A DNA stretch of 64,000 nt, taken from assembly GCA_032173965.1 (NCBI GenBank), contig CM063290.1, positions 4,725,501 through 4,789,500 on the forward strand. Reading direction: 5' to 3'. Origin of the DNA: Sitta carolinensis (taxonomy: Eukaryota; Chordata; Aves; Passeriformes; Sittidae). Both the position numbers and the translations under genes were made by a program. Below, piece by piece: positions 24,701-36,700 of the stretch (the stretch's first letter is position 1; the number at the start of each line of letters is the position of its first letter). The notes below the pieces were generated by a model, which was not told the origin of the DNA, searched no databases, and saw only the letters and a list, made by a program, of their open reading frames with translations.

Positions 24701-27700
24701 ATATTGGTTTGCTGCTCTGAACTGTGTTTGTTCTCTTTTAGTTTTAGCTTTAAGTTCACTCTTATATCTACTGTTGGTTATTGACAAGGTGTTGTAGCTG
24801 CCTCATCATCTACTTCTTCCTGACTATAATTTCAAGAGGCCATTGGGTGCTCTCCCTGATTTCTCCCACATCTTCCATTCAGATGCTCTTAATTCCCATT
24901 TAAGGTGTGCTCACTATTGTCCTCCCTGACTGTTCCTTGCCCCCTGATGTGGCTGCACACAGGACTCTTCAGTCAGGCACTTCAGTCCTGCTGCTCTGTC
25001 TTCCATTCCTCCTTCAAAAAAAAGCAATTTTTCTTGCTATGGAGGAGCTTCTGTAGGCTGAAATACTTCAACTCTCAATAATTCCAGACATCTGACAAGT
25101 GACTGTCTGTTGTAAATATGGGTTGCAAACTCAAATTCAGCAGCAGATGAAAGATAATGCAGTAGAAACAGGCTAAAAATCGATTTTTGGCAGCAAGTAG
25201 CCTTTGTCTAGCCTGCAGATGTGCTAGATAATTCAGGGAAGAAAACCAAACTCTTCCTATCTGACTGTTACCACTTCTCTTCCTGCCTTTTTCTGTTCTT
25301 CACTTAGTTTTTTCAAAGTATAAGGAAGGAAATGTTTCCTTCACTGGGCCCTGTTGTTACTATTGTTATTCATAAAAACAAAAAAATCACCTTGGCAGTG
25401 GTAAGCATGCATTATAATACAGATAATATATAAGTGTCGTAGTTTGGAAAAAATGAGTTTTTTCTGAACTTCAGTGGTCAAACCAATGAGTGCTCAGGTT
25501 TAAAGACTGGTACCTGGTGTGGCCACTGAGGACAAGGATCCGCCTCTGAGAACACAAGGGGTTCAAAGCAGAGGGCTCCCCGGAAAGCTCTCTCTTGGTT
25601 CCGGTCCCTGAGGACGGAGGGATCTCCCCTGCCCAGCGGCTGGCTGGGCGGGGGAGGGGAAGCCATGCGGCCTGGGTGAGGTAGGGCCGGAACCTCGGGC
25701 ACAGAGGGGGAGAGGAAAATCCTGTAGGATAGAAAAGTGACAGACAGCCTTCTTTTCCCCTTCCCCCCCCCTCCCCCCCCGGAGAGAGAGACTGAAAAAA
25801 AACCGGGTCTGTGATCTTCGTCACCTTGAAATTTGATATCAACAACTAGACAGCACGGCCAAAGGAGTATGGGGGGGGTGGCGTGAGAAGAGTGCCCAAC
25901 AGCAAAGATACTGTGAGAGTTCTGGGGAAACAAAGCCCAAGATTTTAACCCTTTTCGTAAATGATGGAAACTTTATAAATACTAATTCTCCTGGATTTGA
26001 AGAAGGAAGATAGAAAGAATTAAGTAAAGATGATAGAGTAGGAATGCTGAAAAGAATCCTAGGTGGGAGGAGATGATGGAGTGGCTTTGGCTGGACTCTT
26101 TTGTATAGCCATGGACGGACTCATTTTTTTTTCCTGTAACGTAGAAACTGTATGTGGAGAGAAGCATTGGCTTAGAGCCAAGAGTAGACAGTAGTGTGAA
26201 CAGAGATGAGAAGTGTCCCAAAATTTGAGAGGCTGTCGTTTCTTGGAACTAACCAAAACATCTTTAAAAAGAGAAACCCTAGAAACAGCTCTGGTCCATG
26301 CACAGTGGTGAGAACACTGGACATGGAGGAAGAGGCCACGATGTAGTGCAAGAAAGACTCCTATCTCTCCTCAACGAGCTGAGTACTGATTATCAGAAGG
26401 GTAGTAATAGACTGAAGATTAATTATCTAAAAGATAGTAACGTGATGGAGAATTTTCAGTTTGTTTCGTTAAGTTGAGAACTGGGGGGGGGGGGGGAAGA
26501 GTGTTTTTTTTTTAAAGTTTCCATGTTCTTCTGTATGTGTTTTCTTTACCTATTATTAGTAATAAAGTTTTTCTCTTGCTTTCTAAATTAGAAACTGTTT
26601 TGCTCTGTTTTTGGTCACATCTCACAACAGATACCAGAGACAGTATATCGTTATAGGGGCACTGGCCTTGTGCCAACGTCAAACCTTTGACAATAAGATA
26701 TGTATTACAGATAAACTTTCCAAAAGGAATCTTCCAGAAAACAGATCTTTAGGTCAAAGGGGCCAGTGCATCCCACCTGTTTGGTCCACACCTCATTTTA
26801 GGACCGGAAGCCAGAGTTGGGAAAGGTTGTGGGAGCACAAAACTCTTTTGGAGAACTTGTTATCTGTTTGCTTTCCCTCAGCACCTGCCTGCAAAAGGAG
26901 ATCCCAAAGAGTGGCTTGGAAAAGTGCCCCAAAGCTGAAAAGATTGGGTCACCCTGGAACTGGTTATAGGAACAGTGATGATGTGAGCATGAGAGATGCT
27001 GCAGATGTGCAACTTTTGTCTTTGAGCAGAATGTTTTAAAATACAGCAAAAATGAAAAAAAGTGTCGACTTTTCTCCTGCAGCTCTGAATTAGATGGCTT
27101 TGGTTGGAAGTTTTGCTTTCCTTGTTGCCACCCACAGTTTGGGGAGCTGCTGGTGGAGAGAGAGAATCACATAAATCAGGAAGTGCTTGATAATGTTGTG
27201 CAACCAAATTAGAGGAACAGTCTAAGAAAGTAGGTGGGGGCAGTAAATGTGTAGATAAAATGATGTGGCATTAATAATATTAAAAGAGCTGTTGGTTTGT
27301 GCAATGCTTGTAGTTTAGTTTCTAATTAGGCAGTTGCCTTTGTGTGCTGATGTGAAGCCTCAGGTCACCAGGTCAGACTGGTGCTGTATTAATGATGGCT
27401 CTCCAGCCAAAATCCTGACATCTGACCACATATTTTGAGAGGCAGCAACAGAATCATTCAGGTGGCTCTTTCAGCCTCTCTGCTTCCGCCCCAAGATTCC
27501 CATCTTACTTAGTGCTGTACAGTAGAATTTCTTTCAAATTAAATTCTTGCAAGAACCAACCAAAATATAAACAAAACCCAAGAGTTTGAAAGGGAACAAG
27601 AGGCTCAAAATGTGCTGGGAATTAATGAGCAGAGGTAGTGCAAGTACATTCTTATTCTTCTGCTCGACTGGAAGTGACTGAAGTGGAGGAAACAAAATAG

Positions 27701-30700
27701 CTGCGACATGCAAAATACTTGCAAAAAGGTCTTCACTGGGAATAAAAGGGTATTGATGAAAATCTCACAGCATTGGTGTCTCCCTGACAATTGCTGTAGG
27801 ACATGATGTTCTCTCTCCTCTGCTGTGTGCAGGTAAATGATTAATCTGTGCCTGACGTGAGAATGTCTGGGAAGGGAGAATTGGGATCACTCTGTGAGCT
27901 GAGGGAGAAGTCGCCTCTGGGGAGTGTCTCCATCCCTGGAGAAAGTTGCTTTCTTTTTGGTATCTGCTGTTAATTTTGTGGAGAGGAGGGGCAACACTTC
28001 AGCACGGAAAATTAGAATAAATCAGGGTTAATTGTGGATAGTGTGAACTTTACCAAAAAAAAAAAAAAAAAAAAAGCAAACACCTGTGTTGAGAATGCCA
28101 CAGAGGCAGATTGTTTCCAAAGGCAGGGTGCCAGTTAAGGTATGTCTCTGGGCAAACCTCTGAGATTTGAAAATGTCTTGTTTTGAAGAAGGTGAGAAGG
28201 AAATGGAGCACAGGGAAGGTTTCGACACACAGATTAAGTCAATTTTTCAATGCAGAAGAGATTCTCGAGGCAATGTATGGAATGAGGCCTGGACTAAGCA
28301 CAGTGACCAATAACAGGCTTGCCAAGAAGGCACACAGAGCTCATGTTCAAGTGTGCTTTTTAAATTAGATTTAGATTTTAAAAATGAAATTGCAATAATA
28401 TGAACATGTTACCTTAGTTAAGATAATTTTAATGTATGCTACCTCACAGTAGAAATGTGCAGTTACACTGGTTGACCCAATTTTAATTTCATTGTGGTCC
28501 TCCAGCAGAAAGCCCAGGAGAATGAAAAAAGACTGCCCCATACCTATAGTCACCTACATCGATTAACTACAATATTTTTAAAAATAACAGAAATAATCCT
28601 GGAGGATTATGAAATGCCTACTTTATACATGAGGAAAATACTACCTTATCAAGAAATCACAAGTATTTTGAAGTTAGTCATTCGTCTTTGTTACGTGCCT
28701 TACATCATGATCTGCATCTTCAAACACAATTACAAAGCATTAGTGTCACAATAAAGCCCAACAGCAACTGAATTTGATTGGCTTGGCCATCAGCCCTTCT
28801 TTCAAAATTGGAAGCCCTCTTTCTTCAAAGATGGTCAAATCTCAGAAGTTCTGAGTGTGCTTCCATTACATTGCTGTGGTGCAAGCTTTTCTGTAACAGT
28901 TCTTGCTTTGCTTGCAGATGTTTTTTGAGACAGAGAAGTAGAAATGAGTGGAGATGGGAACTGGATGGGAGTATTGCTGTTAATACTGTGGGAGTATTAG
29001 TCCAGTTCCCAAATGACAGAAGGAGCTCAAATGTTTTTTTCAGATCACTTCCTCCGTGTTGGGAAGTGTTAGTGACCTTAGTTATATCCAAAAGGTGAAA
29101 ATGCCTTTTGAGTCATTGGTATTGGCAATGTGAATGACTGGAAATGTGCCTTAAGCCCAGCCTGGAGTGAGGATGTGCTTGTCTGTTAGCTGGGAAGGTC
29201 CATTTATCCTCCCTTGCTCCCCCAACTCCACAAATGATTGCAAAGAGGTTGATTAGTCTGAAATAGGCATTGGATCTTTTTTGCTCTCTGTTGTCCTTGG
29301 ATCAGGGTCAGAGACAAATCTCTACACTCCTGTGAGTACTGCAGTGGTTTCTGAGCCAGCTGCCTGATTGAGCTGCAAGAAGTGCAGAGGGTGAGTTTCT
29401 TGTCTCTTGAGTCTCAGTGCTGTCCTGAGAATGTGTTCTTTGCTCATCACACGGAGAATCTCAAGAAATTTATCCCTTGAGCAGGTGTTTGTGTCAGTCT
29501 TTTGAAACGTGCTGTGGCTGCTTACATGAGCCTCAGAAATGTGGGATAGCAGGGATATCTGTGGGATAGTGGGATAACTGGGTAAGCATAAGGCTGAGAA
29601 AACAATTCTTTGGAAATCAGCTCTAAACTCTCCTCTTAAAAACTTGTGGGCACAGGTCTTTAGTTTCCTATCAAGGTGTGGGTCTCACTAAAACCCAGCA
29701 GGGGTAGTAAGTCACATTAGTCCTCAGAGTACATTTCCAGCAATTTGAATTACCTGAATATTTCCTTTTATTACAGATGATTCTTGATCTCTGTACTCAT
29801 GTGGATTGCAATCATAACGTAGTACAGATTGATTTCTGTCCCTGAGAGCTAATGACAGACACAGTTTCTTTGAAATGCTCAAATTGGTTGTACTCTGTAT
29901 CTCATGCAAAGTGGAAGGATAAAGCTAGCACCTAGATAGGGAGGTCAAAGGAAAATATCCCTTGGCTTCCTGGTGATTTAAAACCTTCTGAAATGGTTAA
30001 GATACTTGAATAAGGGTACTAAATAATCAAAAAATAGTATGTGATCCTGCACAGTAAATTTTCTGTTCTCCAAGGCCAGGACTGTTGTGTGTAAGGCATT
30101 GTTCCCCGGTGGAGGCCAAGTGGATGGATGCTCAGTCTGGGTGCTTCCTTCTTAATTTGCTTTCATCCCCACTGTGCTCAGCTCCTTGGGGGTCAGGGAC
30201 TTAGCTAGAAATTGCTGGCTGATATGGAACTGTTAGTGAAAAGCATTTTTCTGAGCAGAGCAATGGAAAATAGAAGTCAGATTCTCTTTAGCAACTGGTT
30301 TGGTTTTTTTTAAGCGACATCGATTTTGTTCAGTATTACATTGTTAGAAAAGTTTGTGTGTGCTCTTGTGTAGTTTTGTCAATAGAATGTTTTGGAAGAT
30401 GGCACAGATGACTGCAAGACAGTCTTCGTGTCTTAATGTGCAAATGAAGTCCAACTCCATTAAAGAGTCAACATATTAACTGTGTTTTCATCATCCATGT
30501 AAACCAGCAGCACACGTGGTGTATTGTAGCAGGACACAGGCTGAATCCATTTTGATTCTATGGTAGTAGGGAGCCCACTGACAGATGTTCTTCCTGATAA
30601 TTCATATAATCATTTTGCAAGGTAACAGTAGTTTCAAAAGGGACAATGATCTCCTGCTTTCCCTGACCTCCTCCTCATCATCAGTGTGTTATTAATGTGA

Positions 30701-33700
30701 CATTTTTATATATGCATTTAACAGCCCTGCAGGGCACGCAGTGCCAGTTTTCACAAGGTGGGTACTTAGAGCTAATTAAGTGCAATAGCCAGAAATGTCA
30801 GTGCCACTCCAGTGTAACTACATACCCTCATTTTTATTGTTTCAGGTTTATCCCAATTTATAGGGGACCAAGCCACACGTACAAGATACAGAGGCTGACA
30901 GAATCCACCTGTTACTCGTTCAGAATACAGGCAGTCAATGATGCTGGGGAGGGACCTTTCTCAGAAATCTCTACCTTCTGCACAACTAAGTCAGTCCCAC
31001 CTGCAATCAAAGGTATGTAGGAGGTTTTTTTACATGTAAGTAACATGTAATTGGTAAGTATGAGGGGAGATTGTAGGGGTTACCAGAAGTATGTAAAAGC
31101 ACATGTGAAGAACCAGTTCGTGCTGACTGTAGGTTGCTCTTGAGTTGTGAAGTTACTTAATGGTGAGAAGCTAAATTAATCACCCAAAAAATCACACAAG
31201 CAACATAAAGGTTATGTCAGCCACTACTGAAAATAAAAATATAAAAATTTTATAATAAAAAATAGTTAAAATGCTGCTGCTATCAATACTGTTTACCAGG
31301 GGATTGCTCTGGATTACCATAGCATTTATACAAGGGATCTAACAACTGTAGTGTGTGTGTGTGTACCTACCAACTTAAGCTTTAGTAAAGTTTAATGTTT
31401 TTTGTTGTGTATGTGATGTCCAGTGTAGTCCTTCAGGGTTTATTTTTCCTTTAATGTATAAAATTAATTATGATATTTCACATATAGAACATTAGACTTA
31501 GAACTCAGCATGTGTTCCACTAGGAGAACTAAAGGCCTAATTAAATGAAGTTTTATAATGAAATGTCTTTTACTGTGTGTAAATTTTGTCCTAAGTAATT
31601 ATGCTCCTGAGGAGGAGGAGGAAGGAAGGAAGGAAGGAGCAAAAGTAAAAATCACAGTAAAAGCTGTTTCATTATAAAACTTGATGTAATTAGGCCTTTT
31701 GTTCTAGGTCTAATTAGTCCTTCTTTGGCCTGTTACAAAGGCAGTGGGTTTGCTCTATGGGCTGTCAGATCAGCTGAGCTGAAATCAAAGGCACCTTTTC
31801 TCCTGGGTGCTGAAGCCTTCCCTGACAAGCCCTGTGATTTTCTGAGAGAAACAACAACTGCCAGTTTGTCAGAGAGGTTTTGTTTGCTTCTCTGAATTTA
31901 AAATCTGGCTTCGGTGATTTTGACAACTTTTGTAACCAAATACTTTTTAGAGAGGGGAGAACTCTGCTGGGGGTGCCTTTCCCTGCTAGGTCAGCAGCTC
32001 TGAGCCATCCCCAGCAAAAAATACCTGTGTGATTGAGGGTAAGGGTACTTAGCCAGAGGTGAGTTCCCCTGATCCACACCTTTACACAGGTGTGAGATGT
32101 GCTGCCCAGCCGAAGGAAGGGAATGACTCAGGATGCCAGCATGCACTGTCGTCACACTTGCATTTTCTTGGCTAAAAATCCATTTTATTCAGTTCACCTC
32201 AGCTAGGTTTTTGTTTTGAACTCCCAGTGTCCTGTTGAGTCCCCGTTAAATGTGACTCATCCCCTGGGCTGAGTATCCAGTTGAGTATCAATGGTGCAAA
32301 TACCAGGTCATGTGTGGGCTGGGACCTCGGGTACCTGACAGAGCACTGGCTGTGACAGAGAAAAGGGCATGACAAAACTGTGCTAGTGAACTCTGCTGAG
32401 GGGAAGTGATGCCATGGGGAGGAGTGGTCTGATGCAGAATGATGGGTTTGATTCCCTTCTGTGCTTGGAGAAATACAAAGGAATTTACGTGATAAACTTA
32501 GTTAGGCTTTTTATCTCTCAGAAAAAAGTGTTCTCCTAAAAGGTCTGCTAATTACTCTCTTAGAGATGCCAGCCCTAGAATAGCTTTGTTGTTAATGGCA
32601 ATGTTTTATAAGTGTCAGACAAAAATCTACATTGCATTGAAGTGAGGGATGGAAGGAGAAGGAAAAATAATTGAGATTGTTGTTGTCAGCTAAGATGAAG
32701 GCGTCTATTATCAGTCTCTCAACACTAGCAGATGTGCAGACAGAAGTAAATGGATATTGATTACATTTGGGCCTTCATGATTCATGTGTTCCTCTTGGGA
32801 AGTAACAAATCAGTGTAAAATTCATGTAATGTATGCAGCAGCATTTGTTTCTTTGGTAGACCCTCCTGTTGTCTGTTTTTGTAGGGTTGGGGACCCAGAT
32901 TGCCTTTAACAAGCTCATGTCCTTGCACGTGCACGTGTTAACCACCTGATACAAGTGTTCAGCACTCTTGTTTCTCCCAGTTTTACTCTTTTTTTGGTAT
33001 TGTGCTTGCTGGCTCTACCTGATCAAGAGGCTGGTGGACCCTGGATGCTGTTGCAGTTTTTGGTTGTACATAATGTGCTCTGTACTCTGCTAGGCTCACC
33101 TGTGAGCTTGCCATGGGTCAAGGCACAGCATCCCTTGGCTTTCAGCTGGTGAGAGAGCCTCTGCCAAGGACAGCAGCCTTGGAACTGCTGACAAATTGAA
33201 TTTCTCTGGAGTTCTAGCAAGAGCACTAGTCTAAGTCTGGCTAGAAGTAGCAGATCAAGTGGGTGTCAGGCTCGGAGTTAGATTCAAGTCCAAGTCTTGA
33301 AAATTATGCTTGTCCTTTTGCTTCCCAGGCTGGACTTCATCTCTCATAAAGAACATTGCTTAGCTTCTTCTCTCGCATTTCTTCTCCTGTTTTTCCTGAA
33401 TGAAATGTTTGATATTATTCCTCTCTTTCAATGGCATGTAGCATGGGAGAGATGCCCAGGTGTTTGCTCAGAACTTGACAGAATTGCTGCTTTTATGAAT
33501 GCCTGTGTAATTTGTGCATTGGTTTCTGCTTTGAAAAGATCAGTGCACAGCACTGCAATTAAGTTTTGAAAGTTTTCTCTAAAACCACTCCTCCTTTGTA
33601 GCAGCTCACAGAGCTGACAGGTAAGATGTACTCTACCCTTTTTAAAATGTTCTTGGTATATATTACAGTGCTCATAAAATAAGATTTTGGTGCCGTTTTA

Positions 33701-36700
33701 TATTAAACATGAACACATTTCCATTTATTGTAGCTCCTCGAGTGACACAGCTGGGAGGAAACTCCTGTGAAGTTACCTGGGAAATGGTCCCACCCATGAA
33801 GGGAGATCCTGTTGGTTATGTTCTGCAGGTACTGGTTGGAAGAGAATCTGAATACAAGCAGGTAGGGAAATGGTCTGGATTTAATGTTGCTAAATTGATG
33901 GCATAATGGAAATTGTTTTGAAAATCCACTGTGCTGCTTCTTTCTACTGTATTGAATTACACCCTATGGTGATGTGTCAGGTGCACTTTGGTAAAGGCTG
34001 AGTCAAAATTAAGGGATGTAATGAGCTGTGTTCTTCCCTAGGGGAGTATATAGAACATCGTTATTTTATTGGAGTGATTTGTGTTCTTTCTGTGGTTAAT
34101 CACTATTTTTAACTGTACTAAGCTTTAAAAAGTTACAGTTCTGTCCACCCATGCTTGCTTCTGAGCTGGCTGCTCTTAACCATTATCTGGAGATGAGGTG
34201 AAGTTGGAAGATGAATCTTTCTAAGCCAGTTCCAAGACTGTCCATCAAGGTTTTCAGTCAAGTACACATTAAGTGGTTTGTTCATCTGTCTCATTCCTGT
34301 CTGAGGTTTTGATGCATGTGTAACTGCTGTGTATCCTTTCTGTCACTGTGGAAACAGAGGCAGTGAAGTACAGCTGATCCTTCTTTCCTTGTCTGTCTGG
34401 ATTAGACATCACAAGAGGACACTTCCCCAGAGCACCTGAAACAGAACAGCTCACTCACAGTTAGATCTTTTAGTTCATCTATCACACCTCTGGCTGTGTG
34501 ATTTGCAGTGCACTTCACCTCTGTGCGCTCTTTTTCCTGTGCTTTTTCATTGTCATGCAGATTCCAGATAAATCCAAATTAGGGAAATGAGAGATGCTCT
34601 GCTAATTAAACTCTTATGCTGTGCTAATTGAACTCTTGAAAATATGGATAAGGTAGTGCTTTCTTTGCAATTGTGTCTTTGCTCCTCTTCAGGCTGTTTT
34701 TAGTGCTACTGTGAACTAATGAATTATCAAAAATAACACGAAAAATGCAAGACAATTCATGTGGGCAATAAAGATTCAGAAACCTAAGGATTGTTCTTGT
34801 CAGGAAACATTTTTGGTGCTGGTGGAGGTAATGAAACCCCCATGTACTGTGTTTGCCTCATAATGTCAGTGGCAAGTGGATAAGTGGAGCCATTTTGCTG
34901 TTGCCTGATGTACTGAGTAGCTTTGATGTGTTACCTCCAGGTACGGCGTCAATAAACTTAGCACCAGTGTTTAAAATGTTCTGCTGTCCTTGGGAAGAAC
35001 TGGGCACAGCTTCATGTTCCTGGGACATAAGTGATGGCTTAATCTGCACAGTCCCAGAGCGTGCAGTGTGATAAAAACAGCAGTGAAGGAAGTAAAAAAT
35101 ATTTTCAGGGTCTTCTTTTGTTGAAGATCTTCATTTCCCACAAGGCACGAGCCTGACGAGGGGTTTTTGTGTGAGCTGTCACCAGTAACTCCCTGGAAGA
35201 AATTCCTGGCTGGGGTGCTCCCAGTGACGCTGGGACTTGTGTAATTGTGCTGGCTGATAACCAGCCATGGGAAAGAGGGAAATTTCCACTGTTTCACCTT
35301 CACAGAAATCACCTTTTCCCATCAAGATTTTTTCTCTCCATCAGGAATGTGGGTGTTGTCTCAGCACTGGGGCACGTCCTATTCTGTGAGCTGCAGTGGC
35401 TGTGTGCTCTGAGCTCCTTTGGTGTGCAAAGAAGATAAAATACAGAAACACCTTTCAGTGATTTTCTGGCTTATAACATTTCACCTCTGCTTTGACATGC
35501 CTGTGCTCACCTGCTACTGTTTAACTGAAAAGTACTGTCACCAATATGTTCATTAATGTTACTGATATGTTAATTACCTTTGAAGTGCAAGTCCTAAATT
35601 TATTTTTAAACTTGTTTCGTTCCCTGCAAGTGACGTATATATTTTGCATATATATCTAAAGGGGTTTATTATGCTATGGAACGTTTTGCAAATTGTTTTG
35701 AAGGGTGGCACAAATGAAATGCACTCTAGATTTTCAGGCTATTCATGGAATGCAACATCATCCACTGATATGCATTGGGGTAAAGCTGTCATTTCTCTCT
35801 AGATTGTCACACCTGACAATCTGCCTCCCTCCACTGCACCCCAGTGTTTGCCACCCTCCACAGCCCAAAAGCTTCTGATTTTCCACCTTTTGATCTAGCA
35901 GAGGTGATACCAAAGTACTCAAAAGCCCTTTTTTTCCAGACTCAAGGCATGTTCTCTGAGGGACTGTAGTTTCTCTGTTCAGGACACAAGGCTGTCACAC
36001 AACTCTGTGGGGGTTTTGGGTATCTCAGCAGTGGAGTGAGTGAAGCTGATTTTGAGCTTGGATGAAATTATAATCCAGTTTCTTAAAAAGAAATCTCTCA
36101 GGTGATTTAGAAGAAATTAAACTTTTAAAGTGGGTGTGTTTTTGACGTAGATTGAAACCCATCCCTGGCAGCATCCAAGGCCAGCTTGGACAGGGCTTGG
36201 AGCAGCCTGGCCTGGTGGAGGATGTCCCTGCCCATGGCAGGGGCTTGGAACTGCGTGATCTTTAAGGTCCTTTACAGCTCAAACAATTCTATGATTCTGT
36301 CTTTTTATCAGCACACAAAAGAGGCTTTTATTAATTATTGAAGACATTGGCTATTGCATCAGGGTGCAACAACCTGGTGGGGTTACCTTGCACTTTTCAG
36401 TGTGTTGCTTATAGGGCAATTATGGCTGTCATTGTTTTTGTTTGGAAAGGGGGGAGCGAGGATGGGAATTAATGAATGAGATCAGTGAAATTGAGAAATC
36501 CTTGCCTGCAGGAATTCTCTGTCTCTCTAGCTCGATCAGTAGGCTAAAATACCATAAGAAGCTTCAGCAGCAGTTTATTACTTGTGATGATATTTTCATT
36601 GAGGGAGCCAGGCAAAAAGCTCATCACATTTTTATTATATTCTCAAGTGTCCAAACCAAAAAGCTGTTTTTAGGAACCGTAGGTAATAAATTGGATAGGC

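Larger units (their letters stand above)
20745..30845 (+). other. FNDC3B 10-kb intron with CR1 and LTR insertions
   Basis: The largest intron. It holds an antisense CR1 piece (about 20926-21010), an LTR (25435-26629), a 20-base A run (about 28054-28075) and otherwise AT-rich unique-looking sequence. No coding exon was recognised between the two flanking exons, which join in frame. Confidence 0.75.
31013..33733 (+). other. FNDC3B intron with a long foldback
   Basis: A 2.7-kb intron with a GT microsatellite (31351-31364), a long imperfect inverted repeat (31491-31714) and a GGA/GGAA simple repeat in its loop (31610-31640). The remainder shows nothing I recognise. Confidence 0.75.

Noticed and set aside
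26630..27100. Possible internal retroviral sequence after the LTR
   Set aside because: No primer-binding-site match or gag/pol-like reading frame could be recognised, so the LTR is treated as solo.
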